Below, in pieces: positions 43,200 to 54,834 of a stretch of DNA of 64,000 nt. The stretch's first letter is position 1. Each line of letters opens with the position of its first letter. The notes below the pieces were generated by a model that saw only the letters and a list, made by a program, of their open reading frames with translations, made no database searches and had not been told where the DNA came from. Source of the stretch: Dama dama (lineage: Eukaryota > Chordata > Mammalia > Artiodactyla > Cervidae); contig NC_083693.1 in assembly GCF_033118175.1 (NCBI RefSeq), forward strand, positions 28,405,981-28,469,980. Direction: 5' to 3'. The position numbers were made by a program, and so were the translations under genes.

Positions 43200-43800
43200 T
43201 GTCATGTGGCGGGCACAGCAAGCTTGGACCCCTGACCCCTGTCCTCAGCTGATTTTAATCTGCATCCTAAGCAACTCTGTGCCAGCTGCAAAGAGAGGGA
43301 GGCTGTTCACACGCCCCTCCCAGGGCACGGGACTCACATGGGCAGACTCCTCCCAGGGCAGGGGGCCCGTCTGGGCAGGGCTCAGCACACAGGAACTCTG
43401 CATGGAACCCTCATTGCAGAGCACCCCCAGCCCTCCTCCCAGTCAGAGTTGGCCTTGAGCACCTCAGAGCAGGACCTGGACTAACAAACAGCTGCTCCTG
43501 GGCAGGTCAGTGACCCTGGGCTTCACTCTGTGTGGCCTCTTTCCGGCAGGTCTTCCAGAAGCTTCAACTGCACCTGGGACCCTGGGCCCGTCTCCACCCA
43601 CTACCCCTCCTCTCCCTGACTCCTAGGTTCCTCTCTTTAGGAGAAGATCTGCTTGAAATTCTCTCCCACTCATGGGCCAGAAAAAATGATGAGAAATCAA
43701 ACCAGAGCTGCAGCCCATTTCTGGGAGGAAAAGAAAACGAAAGAAGAAAGGAGGTAATCCTTTTGGATTATCTATTTTAGATACAGATTTCTGAGTATAT
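43200..43800. other. Unassigned sequence
   Basis: GC-rich, with several pyrimidine tracts and one CCGGCAGG-type acceptor-like word near 43545. The open frames at 43204-43458 and 43532-43780 have no recognisable domain and no conserved paralogue in the window. Confidence 0.35.
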
Positions 43801-44480
43801 GTTAGTCCTGACCTCCTAATTCATCCTTGCTCTTTCAACTTTTTTGGAACCCTCTGACTGTGTTTGAATTCTCAGAGTCTCTTTTTGTGCTGTAAAGTAG
43901 TTTGTCTACTTCCTTTTAATTTTTGCCTAGTATTCACATCATACACTATTTTCTCCCTCTGTCTGCCTGACTAATGTCTGACCCTCCAAGGTCCATCCTT
44001 GTGGTGACCAGTGGAATAATTTCACAATTGCAGTGGCGGTCTCTCATGGTTGAGTTGTGGTCCATTGTATGTATGTACCACATCTCCTTTAGGCTTTAAT
44101 GTGTCAGTAGACATTTTACTGGATCTGTGTCTCGGTTGCTATAAGTAGTGCTGCAGTGAGTGTTGGGGTGCATGTGGGTTTTTGAATGATGGTTTTCTTG
44201 GGATATAGGCCAAGGTGTGGGAATGTCAGATCCTAGGCTTAGCTTTCTGGAAAGTTATTGTTGTTTTTTTTCCCCTAACACAGGGAGGCTGTCCTTTCTA
44301 GTGGCTATTACCAATGTCCATTCCCACGTACTGGGTAGGTGGGTTCTCTCTCCTCCTGGCTCGCTCCTGCATGGTTGTTTGTGACATGTGAGAATGGCCA
44401 TTCTGAGCAGTGGGATTTGATTTGTCATTGTCACTTTAATTTACATCTTCCTGTAATAATTAGGGATGTTCAGCATCTTA
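43800..44480 (-). repeat. Antisense L1 3'-end fragment preceding module B
   Basis: Antisense L1 blocks include CTGACCCTCCAAGGTCCATCC, CCATTGTATGTATGTACCACAT, GTGCTGCAGTGAGTGTTGGG and TAATAATTAGGGATGTTCAGCATC. Confidence 0.75.
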
Positions 44481-44485
44481 TCCTG

Positions 44486-44755
44486 GAGAAGGAAATGGCA
44501 ACCCACTCCAGCGTTCTTGCCTGGGAAATCCCGTGGATGGAGGAGCCTAGTGGGCTGCTGTCCATTGGGTTGCACAGAGTCAGAGGCAACTGAAGCGACT
44601 TAGCATGCATGCATGCATATTGGAGAGGGAAACGGCAACCCACTCCAGTGTTCTTGCCTGGAGAATCCCAGGGACAGAGGAGCCTGGCGGGCTGCCGTCT
44701 ATGGGGTCGCACAGAGTCGGACACGACTGAAGTGACTTAGCGGCAGTGGCGGAAA
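44486..44755 (+). mobile_element. Bov-A2 SINE (two monomers)
   Basis: Two Bov-A monomers are joined by a GCATGCATGCATGCATA linker, with a (CGGCAGTGG)-type tail. A perfect 12-bp TSD, CATCTTATCCTG, lies at 44474-44485 and 44756-44767. Confidence 0.95.
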
Positions 44756-44809
44756 CATCTTATCCTGTTGCAGGGTGGGACTTCTCCCCCCCCCCCCCCC
44801 CCCCTTTAT

Positions 44810-45480
44810 ACTTTTCTTTAAAGGGTGTCAGGAAAATTTACCTGTTGCAATTGGCTTCTTGAACATCCGTTGTGTTTGGAATTTACGTCTGCAATGTCAG
44901 CCCCAGATCCTTTCCTGAGGGCAGCTGTCATTCACAGCCCCACAGGCCTTGTTCATGGGAGGTGTAAGCACAGCCGGTCAGGTTGTACTTACAGGAAATG
45001 TCCACTTGGCGGCAGCACTGTTTCATGCTCAACTCTCGTTTCTAGGGCAACCAGAGCCTTAGGGAATGTCTGCTTCCTGGGCTGTGAGTTAGAGGACTGT
45101 GCCTGAGCAAACACCCGAGGGCTTGTGTCCCCCTGCCTCTTCCCCCTAACGCTTCACTCTTCACCGTCCGAATCATCCCTGCCTCGCCCACAGAACCCTG
45201 CTGAGGTGCCTAGGAGGCTGCACTGTCAGGACAGAGGATTGAGCTGGGGACCCCCGCACCAGTCGACCTGCAGTCTCGGTTATTTTTCAAAGTTCAAAGC
45301 CAGAGGGTCAAGCGACCATCCTCTGGTTAAACGAAGGACTCTGGTCGCAGCCAGAGCAAACCTCACAGTACAGGTTCAAGACAGGGCTCAGTTAAGGGCA
45401 CCCTGCCGGGCTGTTTAACCCTACTCCTGGCCAGTCATGGACCCAAGGCCGTTCAGACTCCAGGGATGGGATAGCAGCCC
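44810..45480 (+). repeat. Non-L1 module, unit B of the composite array
   Basis: Aligned with unit A (30020-30718) over its whole length, without the LTR. It follows a C-run at about 44786-44805 and is followed by antisense L1 at 45510-46510. Confidence 0.75.
45002..45016 (+). promoter_or_regulatory. CTCF-like site, unit B (weakened)
   Basis: CCACTTGGCGGCAGC keeps the CCAC and GGCAGC ends but has T for the conserved A of the AG pair, so binding would be expected to be weaker than at the other copies. Confidence 0.4.
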
Positions 45481-45509
45481 AGGTCTGGGAGGTGGGTGGA
45501 AATTAACTA

Positions 45510-46510
45510 GGTTTTGCTTTTCTTTAATCTAATGGCGATGATACACGGGGATATAGTTGACCTGCCATTTGGTGCTTGTCGTCAGTATACAGCCACCTGA
45601 TTCAGTACAACATATATTAACATACAGCGTATCTGTTCTTTTATGGATTGTTTTGCCTTTGGAAATCTTGTAGAATTTCAAGCAAAGTTCCCTGTGGTGA
45701 ACATCAGGTGTTTGTGCAACATCTGTTAGATATACAGATTTCTGTATAAATGTGGAATTAGGAAGGAAGGAGATAGTCCTTGTGGATTACCCATTACAGA
45801 TACAGCTTTTTTGGTATATGTTAGTATCAACCTCCTAATTCATTCATGGTGTTTCCTTTTTTTTTTTTTTTTTTTTTGGAATTCTTTGTTTTTCTATTCT
45901 CAGAGTCTCTTTGTGTATGGTAAACTACTTCCTCTGTATTTCTTTTTTTAAATTTTGCCTAGAAGGGACATCTCCTGTTATTTTCTTCCTCTGTTGCTGA
46001 CTTCAACTTCACTTAGTATGTGATCCACCAAAGTTCATCCTTGTGGGAATCATTTTCAGAATTTCATAATTTCAGTGGAAGTTTTTCATATCTGAGTAAT
46101 AGCCCATTGTATATATATACCACATTTTTTTCAGATTTGATTGTCCATGGACATTTCTTGGGTCTGTGTCTTCGCTATTTGAAGTAGCACTGGTGTGAAC
46201 ACTGGGGCGCATGTTTCATTTTGAATTATGGTTTTTTGTAATATAAGCCCAGGTGTGGGTATAAAAATCCTAGGCTTAGCTCTCTTGAAATTTTTTCTTC
46301 TGGACTGTGGAGGCTGTCGTTTCTAGGGGCTGTTGCCAAAGTCTGTTCCTAGGGAAGGGGTAGGGGGATTCCATCATCTCCCTGCTCTTTCCTCCCTTTC
46401 CTGTTTGTAGACAGTCAGATCCCCATTCTGTCAGATGGGATTAGATTTCTTGTCGTTTTGATTAGCATCCTTCCTGTAATAACTCAGAATGCTGAGCTTC
46501 CTGTCCTGTG
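45510..46510 (-). repeat. Antisense L1 3'-end fragment
   Basis: Order matches the other units: 3'-UTR-like TATAGTTGACCTGCCATTTGG, then CCCATTGTATATATATACCAC, then GATTAGCATCCTTCCTGTAATAAC near 46465. Confidence 0.75.
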
Positions 46511-46670
46511 GCCGTTTGTGGTTTGTTTGTTTTCATTTCTTTCTCTTAAAGGGAGTGAGGTAAATTTACCTTTGCAGTTGGCTTCTTGAAAGTCAGTTAT
46601 GTTTGAAATTTATTTCTGCAATAGCTGCCCCAGGTCCTTTCCTGAGGGCAGGGGTAATTAATACTTCCAG

Positions 46671-46846
46671 GTGAAAGTGAAAGTCACTCAGTCATGTCCG
46701 ACTCTTTGCCACCCGCTTGGAATTCTCCAGGCCAGAACACTGGAGTGGGTAGCGTTTCCCTTCTCCAGGGGATCTTCCCAACCCAGGGATTGAACCCACG
46801 TCTCCCACATCATGGGCAGATTCTTTACCAGCTGAGCCACAAATAG
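46671..46846 (-). mobile_element. Bov-tA/Bov-A SINE in unit C
   Basis: Antisense element: GTGAAAGTGAAAGTCACTCAG tail region, GAATTCTCCAGGCCAGAAC, CCCAGGGATTGAACCCACG and CAGCTGAGCCAC head. Confidence 0.88.
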
Positions 46847-46895
46847 CTCCAGAGGCCTTGTTAATTGGAGGTGCTAGTAAACATGCAGTGGGCCA

Positions 46896-48183
46896 GAATG
46901 CTCAAACTACTGCACAATTGCACTCATCTCACACGCTAGTAAAGTAATGCTCAAAATTCTCCAAGCCAGGCTTTAACAATGTGCGAACTGTGAACTTCCA
47001 GATGTTCAAGCTGGTCTTAGAAAAGGCAGAGGAACCAAAGATCAAATTGCCAACATCTGCTGGATCATTGAAAAAGCAAGAGCGTTTCAGAAAAACATCT
47101 ATTTCTGCTTTGACTATGCCAAAGCTTTTGACTGTGTGGATCACAATAAACTCTGGATAAAGAGAAGGGAATACCAGACCACCTGACCTGCCTCTTGAGA
47201 AACCTGTATGCAGGTCAGGAGGCAACAGTTAGAACTGGACATGGAACAACAGACTGGTTCCAAATAGGGAAAGGAGTGCGTCAAGGCTGTATACTGTCAC
47301 CCTGCTTATTTAACTTACATGCAGAGTACATCGTGAGAAACACTGGGCTGGAGGAAGCACAAGCTGGAATCAAGATTGCCAGGAGAAATATCAATAACCT
47401 CAGATATGCAGATGATACCACCCTTATGGCAGAAAGTGAAGAGGAACTAAAAAGCCTCTTGATGAAAGTGAAAGAGGAGAGTGAAAAAGTTGGCTTATAA
47501 CTCAAAATTCAGAAAACTAAGATCATGGCATCTGGTCCCATCACTTCATGGCAAATAGATGGAGAGACAGTGGAAACAGTGACAGACTTTATTTTCTTGG
47601 ACTCCAAAATCACTGCAGATGGTGATTGCAGCCATGAAATTAAAAGACGCTTACTCCTTGGAAGGAAAGTTATGACCAACCTAGACAGCATATTAAAAAG
47701 CAGAGACATTACTTTCCAACAAAGGCCTGTCTCGTCAAAGCTATGGTTTTTCCAGTAGTCATGTATGAATGTGAGAATTGGACTATAATGAAAGCTGAGG
47801 GCCGAAGAATTGACACTTTTGAACTGTGGTGTTGGAGAAGATTCTTGAGAGTCCCTTGGACTGCAAGAAGATCCAACCAGTCCATCCTAAAGGAGATCAG
47901 TCCTGAATATTCATTGGAAGGACTGATGTTGAAGCTGAAACTCCAATACTTTGGCCACCTGATGCGAAGAACTGACTCATTTGAAAAGACCCTGATGCTG
48001 GGAAAGATTGAAGGCAGGCAGAGAAGGGGATGACAGAGGATGAGATGGCTGGATGGCATCACCGACTCGATGGACATGTGTTTGAGTAAACTCCAGGAGT
48101 TGGCGATGAACAGGGAGGCCTGGCATGCTGCAGTCCATGGGGTCGCAAAGAGTCAGACACCACTGAGTGACTGAACTGAATTG
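46896..48183 (+). mobile_element. BovB LINE, 5'-truncated, in unit C
   Basis: About 1.29 kb covering most of the RT (frame 47195-47500 with intact YADD; 47525-47758; 47743-48033) to the ACTGAACTGAA tail. The flanks TGGGCCAG at about 46889 and TGGGCAAG at about 48182 look like an aged 8-bp TSD. Frameshifts and a TAA inside the RT inactivate it. Confidence 0.9.
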
Positions 48184-48208
48184 GGCAAGTTGTAGTTACA
48201 GGAAATGT

Positions 48209-48223
48209 CCACAAGGCGGCAGC
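48209..48223 (+). promoter_or_regulatory. CTCF-like site, unit C
   Basis: CCACAAGGCGGCAGC has the CTCF core with A for Y and C for K. Preceded by TGT, as in unit A. Confidence 0.5.
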
Positions 48224-48724
48224 ACTTCTTCATGCCCAACTCTGGTTCCACCTCAACCAGAGCCTTAGGGAAAGTGGGCTTCCTGGTCTATGAATGAGAG
48301 TGAAATGTGCTTGAGCAAACTTCCAAAGCTTGTGTCTCACTACTTCTTCCACTTAAAGTTTCACCCAGTCTCCCCTCCAGACTCACTCAAACCTGGGGCA
48401 CTGCTCCTGCTGAGGTCCTGAGAGGGGGCGCTCTTAGGAAGGAGGTTTCAGCTGGGACTCCAGCACCAGCGAACCTGGATTCTTGGTGACTTTACCCTGG
48501 TCCTCAAGGCCAGAGGGTCAGGCCCCATCGTTAGGGGGCACTAGGGATTCTGGCTCCAGCCAGGGCAAGCCAGACAGTGCAGGTTTAACAGGGGTGTCAA
48601 TGAAGGGCACCTCCTGGCCTGTCTCGACCCCACCCCAGTCCAGCCGTGGGACTCAAAGTCTACTCAGGTTCCAGGAATGAGATATCAGCCCAAGTTAAGG
48701 AGGTGGCAGGGTGTAAACTAGTGA

Positions 48725-49590
48725 TTCCTTTTCTTTAATCTCATGGGATGCTGTGCTGGGACAGTTTTCTGTTTTGTGCTTGTTGGCAGTGTACAGCCAC
48801 CTGAGTCAGTTGTGACATATACAGACAGCTTATCTGTTGTTGTTTTTTTTTCCTCCATTCTTTTTCCTTAGAGGATATGGCACAAACTCAAGTAAAGTTC
48901 ATGTGATGATCCTCAGGTCGTTGTGGAGTGTCTATTAGAGATACAGATTTTCTGCACAATGGACGGAAGAAAGGAGATAAAGCCTTTACTCATTTATTTT
49001 TTTGGCTCACTTTGTCTTGTAAATTAGTTCCCTGTATCTGCTTTTTTATTTTGCCTAGAATGCTATTGGACAATAGCATATGGACTCATTTGCTATGGTC
49101 TCTGTCTGCGGACTTCACTTAGTGTGTGATCTTCCAAGGTCCACCCCTGTGGCTAGCAGTGGGGTTACTTCAGTTTCAGTGGCAGTTTCTCTGGGGGAGT
49201 AAGAGTGCATTATCTACATGTACCGCACCTTTTTAAAGTTTTAGCCCGTTGGTGGACATCTTGCTGGTTCTGTGTCTTGGCTATTGTAAGGAGTGCTGCA
49301 GTGAAGGTTGGGGTGCATGTGCTGAATCTTGTTTTTCTCAGGATATCAGCCCAGGGTGGGAACGTCAGATCCTAGGGTTAGCTGTCTGAAGGGGCTGTCT
49401 CTACCCCATGCTAGTCCTTCCTTCCTTTCTTATTTATCATTTATCTTTTTTTGGCCAGATGTGTGTTTCAATCCTTACCAAATTTTTTTTTGGGTTGTTT
49501 GGTATAATTTGAGTACAGATCCCTTATCTGATATGTGGTTTGAATACAGTCTCTTCCAGTTTGTGGTTCATTTTCTGATTTTCTGAATAA
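48725..49590 (-). repeat. Antisense L1 3'-end fragment
   Basis: Same block order as after units A and B: GTACAGCCACCTGAGTCAG, GTCTTGGCTATTGTAAGGAGTGC, then GATCCTAGGGTTAGCTGTC. It degrades into AT-rich sequence after 49600. Confidence 0.7.
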
Positions 49591-49599
49591 GGTGTTACA

Positions 49600-50110
49600 T
49601 AGAGTAGAAGTTTTAATTTTTATAAATAATTTTATAATTTTTAATTTTCTGAGGAAGGTTTTAACTTTCTGAAGAAGTTTTTAATTGTATGAAAGTGAGT
49701 AATTGTATGGAAGTGAGTAGTTCTATGAACATTATTAATTATGAAAGATTTATTTTAGGAATGTTAATAATTTTATAAATTTGTTCAATTTATAGAAGTT
49801 ATGCAAATTTTGATATTCAATTTATGAAAGTTATTAATTTTATGGAAGTTTTAATTTTGTGGAATATTTATCTACTGAGAGATATAAATATCTATCTACC
49901 TAGACATGTAAACATCTATCTACAGAGAGATAAACAATTCTCTATATATTGATGTAAATATCTATGTACATATCTGTTTATATTTTTTGGCCAGGTATGT
50001 TTTTCAATCTTTATCAAACTTTAAGGAGCTGTTTAGTACAATTTGAGTACAGATCCTTTCTCTGTGTTTTGGAAATGGTTTCTTTCAATCTGTGCTTCAT
50101 CATTTGGTTT
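49600..50110. repeat. AT-rich degenerate repeats
   Basis: Recurrent ATGAAAGTTATTAATTTTATG-like and GATATAAATATCTATCTAC-like words. No gene is seen. Confidence 0.6.
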
Positions 50111-50117
50111 TCTGAAT

Positions 50118-50640
50118 AAGATGTTTCATGTCATGGGTGCAGTCATCATCCACAGTGATTTTGGAGCCCAAGAAAATAAAATCTGCCACTGTTTCCATTT
50201 CTTTCCCGTATATTTGCCATGACATAATTGGACCAGATAATATGATCTTAGTTTTTTGAATGTTGAGATTTATTCCAGTTTTTTCATTCTCCTCTTCCAC
50301 CTTCATTAAGAGGCTCTTTAGTTCCTCTTCACTTTCTGCTATTAGGGTGGTATCATCTGCATATCTGACATTGCTGATATTTTTCCTAGCAACCTCATTT
50401 CTAGCTTGTGATTCATCCAGCCCAGCATTTAATATGATGTACTCTGCATAGAAGTTAAATAAGCCATGTAGCAAGACACATCCTTGACATACTCCTTTCC
50501 CAATTTTGAACCAGTCCATTGTTCCATATCCAGTTCTAACCGTTGCTTCTTGACCCGCATACAGGTTTCTCAAGAAGCAGGTAAGGTGTTCTGGTACTTC
50601 AATCTCTTTAAGAATTCTCCAGTATGTTGTGATTCATAAT
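50118..50640 (-). mobile_element. BovB LINE internal RT fragment
   Basis: A minus-strand frame (50573-50100, 157 codons) covers BovB RT including the YADD word. Both the 3' tail and the 5' part of BovB are missing, which is unusual for a simple truncated insertion and suggests later deletion. Confidence 0.88.
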
Positions 50641-50694
50641 CAAAGGCTTTAATTCTTTTTTAATTTAAGTTTTAAGTTTATGAAAGTTTTTAAT

Positions 50695-51660
50695 TTTATG
50701 ATATAAAAAGAGATACCTATATTTTATGACATATATACCTATATTTTTGCATATGAGATATGTACCTACATGGTCATATAAGAGATATATACTAATATTT
50801 TCACATGACATACATACCTATATTGCCATGTATGAAATATATAACTTTATTTTCATATATGAAATACACATGGAATACTACTCAGCAGAATAGCAAAATA
50901 AAAATGGGAAAGTTTTAAAAACAGGAGATGCCCTCAAGAAACAGGTTTTGATGAGATTTTTAAAAATCACGTAAAATTGTTTTACTCTTGATTTTTGCTT
51001 TACAAAGAACTTATCAGTCAAGTCAAGCCAATTAATATAACTACAGGATAAATATGTTTTTTTTTAAACTCAAGTTGCTTCTGTCAATGTTCTCTGACAA
51101 AACATTTTATTTTCATTATTTTTCATGCCTACAAATTGATTTCAGTGCACAATGCCCTATAAGTAGAAGTCATTTAGCAATCTTCCAGCTTCAGATTAAG
51201 ACTTTTGTATGTATTAAGATGGAAGACAGTATACTTGATTTGGAAGGGTTATCTTAAGTCTCTAAAAGCATTACTCAAAAGGCACAATGATTTTCATTAT
51301 GGTCCATGGACTGGTATTTGCAAATCTACTAAATCAGAAGCTCTGGAAATGCCGTCTGACGATTTTAATAAATAAGCCATCCAGGTGAATCTGAAGCACT
51401 GAAGCAAACTGACTTTTGAGAACTTCAGTTTTCAGTTTTTGCCCTGAAAATCCTGGTAAAATACACATTTACCAAGCCCAAGTTGTAAGAATTAGTATCA
51501 TTAGAAGTTATGGTAAAATTTTCATCCTTTTGGCTAAAGAACAATAGCAAAGGAGTGCACTCTGCAAATATATGTATGTATATTTTCGTATATGAAATAT
51601 ATACCTATGTTTTCTTATATGAAATATATACTTAGCTTTTCATGTATGAAATATATACTG
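50695..51660. repeat. TTTCATATATGAAA-type repeats flanking a duplicated AT-rich segment
   Basis: Clusters at 50695-50875 and 51570-51660 repeat a 30-35 bp motif (ATATATACCTATATTTTCATATATGAAA-like). Between them, 50905-51047 is a diverged direct duplicate of 52148-52300, including the TCAAGCCAATTAAT word in both. Confidence 0.65.
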
Positions 51661-52110
51661 AATACTACTCAGCTAATAAAAAGATTAAAATAATGGCATT
51701 TTCAGCAGTATAATCCTAGAGATTATCATAATAAGTGATGTAAGTCAGAAAGACAAAGAGAAATACCATATAATATCACTTACATGTAAAATCTAAAGTA
51801 TAACACCAATGAACTTATCTATGAAATGGAGACAGACTCACAGATATGGTTACCAGTTACTAGTGGGGATAGGGCAGTGGGAGGGCAAGACAGGTGCAGG
51901 GGATTAAGAGATAGAAACTACTATGTATAATATCCATAAGGTATAAGGACATATTATACAGCATCAGGAAATATAGCCTTTATTTTTAATACCTTTAGAT
52001 GGAGTATAATCCATATAAATGTTGAATCACTATGTTGAATACCCAAAACTAATATAGTATTATAAATAAAGTGTACTTCAACTTAAAAAATTGTTGATGG
52101 CTATCTACAA
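51640..52110 (+). repeat. L1 3'-end fragment (sense)
   Basis: GAATACTACTCAGCTAATAA, AGAAAGACAAAGAGAAATACC, ATCACTTACATGTAAAATCTA and ATAAATAAAGTGTACTTCAAC mark a sense L1 3' end. Confidence 0.75.
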
Positions 52111-52632
52111 AAACAATAAAGTAGTCAAAAATAAAAAAATAAGTGAAATAAAAATGGGAAATTTTTAAAAATAGAAGATTCCATTAAGAAATTAATTTTG
52201 ATGAGAATTTTAAAAATCATCTAAAATAGCTTTACTGTTTTAATTCTTGCTTTTCAAGAACTTATTAGTCCAGTCAAGCCAATTAATCTACCTAACACTC
52301 AAACTTACCAAGCTAAGGGCAGTAAGCACATTTAGTCACCATGCTTTTCCAAGAAGCCTCTAGTTGGCAAAGGTTTTTTAACTTTAACCTTTCTTGTCAC
52401 TAATTGTAGCTATTTCAGGAGCAATATTGTTCTGGTGGCAATATCATGTGGTAAACAGGTCCTATGATCACATTACCAAGGGTTTTCTTTTTAACTGAGC
52501 AACTTTTTAAAAAGTCGTGCTGTACTTCATCTTGTCAGTGTTAAATTCTCATTGGAGAGGAAGTCACTTGTGAAGCTGTTAACCCCAAAGCCTTCTGCTC
52601 TCATCCTAAGTGCACCTGTGTTGCCTTATTAG

Positions 52633-52804
52633 GAATCTGGGATCTGCAAAGTAAAGAGATTACCGTTTTGATGGAGCTGGGAAGTGGCCCATTTGGAGCG
52701 GTCCATCTGGGCAGGTGGAAAGGGCAGTATGATGTTCTGTTAAGGTGATCAGGGAGCGCTCCATGTCAGAAGATGAATTCTTCCAGGAGGCCAAGACCAT
52801 CAGT
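52633..52804 (+). pseudogene. Tec-family kinase exon fragment (closest to BMX)
   Basis: One exon-sized piece of a tyrosine kinase N-lobe, beginning after an acceptor-like TTGCCTTATTAG. It reads through IWDLQSKEITVLMELGSG, the glycine-rich loop (GSGPFGAVHLG, with one altered position) and RWKGQYDV. A one-base deletion near 52738 shifts the frame; the next frame continues with SMSEDEFFQEAKTI. Wording such as WKGQYDV and SMSEDEFFQEA is nearest to BMX as I remember the family. The end has TTAAGT where a donor GTAAGT is expected. No neighbouring kinase exons are seen, so it is an unprocessed fragment carried in by duplication and not expressed as a kinase. Confidence 0.75.
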
Positions 52805-52914
52805 TAAGTTTCTTCTGGGGAATTGTGGTTTAGCCCTCACCATGAGAGGACATTTGTGCTAACAGGTCTGTCTGTAACATCTCTGAGGCCTGAATCGAGA
52901 GTCCACATATCATA

Positions 52915-53425
52915 GGATATACAATGGAATATTACTCAGTCATAAAAAATGAAATAATGCCATTTCAGTAACAGGGATGGATGTAGAGATTAGCACATTA
53001 AGTGAAGACACAGAAGGACAAGTATCATATGATATCACTTACGTGTGGACTCTAAACTATGATGCAAATGAACTTCCTGACAAACAGAAGCAGTCTCAGA
53101 CATAGAAAACAAACTTAGGGTTACCAAAAGGGAAACAGGTGGGGGACAAATTAGGAATTTGGTATCAACAGATACATAATACTATATATAAAGTAGATAA
53201 ACAAGTCCCTATGTACAGGATGGGGAGCTATAATTAATATCTTGTAATAACCTAATAATCTGAGAAAGAACATATATATGGGTATGTTTATATATATATG
53301 TATTATATATGCTTCTATAAATATAGGTTATATATATATATTAATATATATATAACTGAATGACTTTGCTGTACAGCTGGAATTAGCACAACATAAAACA
53401 ACGACTTTTCAATTAAAAATGCAAC
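52915..53425 (+). repeat. L1 3'-end fragment (sense) with (TA)n tract
   Basis: L1 blocks ATTACTCAGTCATAAAAAATG, GATATCACTTACGTGTGGACTC and TGACTTTGCTGTACAGCTGG occur, with a TA-rich microsatellite at about 53270-53350. Confidence 0.8.
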
Positions 53426-53499
53426 TGTTTTCAGTAGAAAACAAGTCCACAAGTCATTAATACAAATATTTGAAGTTATAAATCAATTTAGCACACCCT

Positions 53500-54130
53500 T
53501 ACACAAGATTGACTCTAAGTGAACAGAAGTCTTTGGCTGGGGCTGGCTTCACGGGCACAGGCTTGCACGGTGTCGGGGTTCCTCCCGCATTTAGAAGGGC
53601 TCTGTGCTTGGTTTAAAGCGGGCTGTCACCATCCAAATTGTTAATAATTCTTACACAAGGATTCCGACATTTTCATTTTGTGCTGATCCCTCCCAATTAC
53701 ATAGCTCATCCAGTCTCTGGCAATTGTGCTATCATCAACCTGGGGGAGGGCCTTGATGTCAGAACAGAAAAATCCGGCAGAAACTGCCTCAGGCTCATGG
53801 TGTAACCCCCAGGTCCTGGTGTAATTTTAAAACATATTTTGCTATTAGATGGCTGTTGATCCTACAGAATCCTAAAATGTCATTAACAACTCACCTAGTC
53901 ATACAGAAAGAGGTCAAGCTGTATCACCAGGGCGAACTGTTACACCGCAAATGGAATGGTCAGTCTGAGGCCCGAGATGTGGGAAATGTCAGCTGACACG
54001 GTGGTCTCACCATGCGCCCCTGGGCAGTGACTGAATGTGCTCAAGGAACAGCATTTATTGGGAAGCAGAGCTTGATCCCAACACAAGCCTTCCCTGTATA
54101 GGGAGCAGGCAGGTCTCTCAAACTGCTCAA
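53500..54130. other. Old repeat-like unassigned sequence
   Basis: The stretch around GGGCTCTGTGCTTGGTTTAAAG, TTAATAATTCTTACACAAGG and TTTCATTTTGTGCTG looks like a mammal-wide ancient repeat I cannot name. No gene is supported. Confidence 0.4.
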
Positions 54131-54139
54131 AGACGCATG

Positions 54140-54325
54140 TGTGTGTGTGTGCGTGTTAGCTGCTCAGTCGTGTCCAACTCTGCGACCCCATGGACAATAG
54201 TCCACCAGGATGTTCTGCCCATGGAATTCTCCAGGCAAGAATACTGGGTAGCCATTCCATTCTCCCAGGGATCTTCCCAACCCAGGGATCGAATGTGGGT
54301 CTCCTGCATTGCAGGCATAAGCAAG
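54140..54325 (-). mobile_element. Bov-tA SINE
   Basis: Antisense Bov-tA: GTTAGCTGCTCAGTCGTGTCC, GCGACCCCATGGAC, GAATTCTCCAGGCAAGAATAC and CCCAGGGATCGAATGTGGG, with a short GT-rich left edge. Confidence 0.9.
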
Positions 54326-54504
54326 CTCATTGCCTTAAGTAATATGATAATGAATGTCCCCTATAGTTAGACTAGGAAGAAAGGAAATAACTAAATATTT
54401 AATAAATCCTCATCTGTGAAAATAATGGTCAAGTTGACAAGTTACACTTAACGTACTTCACGTATCTGAAAATTAAAGAATCATTCTGTAATGCTCCTCA
54501 TTGT

Positions 54505-54830
54505 TAATTATTAGAGAAAGGCAAATCAAAACTTCAGTGAGCTACCACCTCAAACTGGTCAGAATGGCCATCATTAAAAAAAATCTCCAAATAACAAGTG
54601 TTACAGAGGGTATGGAGAAGAGGGAACCCTCCAACAGTGTTGGTAGGAATGAAATTGGTGCAGTCACTGTAGAGAAAAGTATGGCAGTTCCTCAAAAAAA
54701 TAAAAATAGAGTTACCATATGATACAGCAATTCCACTCCTGGCCATACAGACTAAGCTGTAATTTGAAAAGATACATGCAGTATTCTAAAAGAATTTGTG
54801 CATACAAGCTGCAGATCTGATAGGAAACCT
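54505..54830 (+). repeat. L1 ORF2 3'-end fragment (sense)
   Basis: AGGCAAATCAAAACTTCAGTG, CAGAATGGCCATCATTAAAA, ATATGATACAGCAATTCCACT and related blocks of the L1 ORF2 end occur in sense. Confidence 0.8.
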
Positions 54831-54834
54831 TTAT

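Larger units (their letters stand above)
46515..48710 (+). repeat. Non-L1 module, unit C, split by a SINE and a BovB
   Basis: The module starts at about 46515-46670, is interrupted by a Bov SINE, resumes for 46850-46890, is interrupted by a BovB, and continues at 48184-48710. Without the insertions it is collinear with units A, B and E. Confidence 0.75.
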
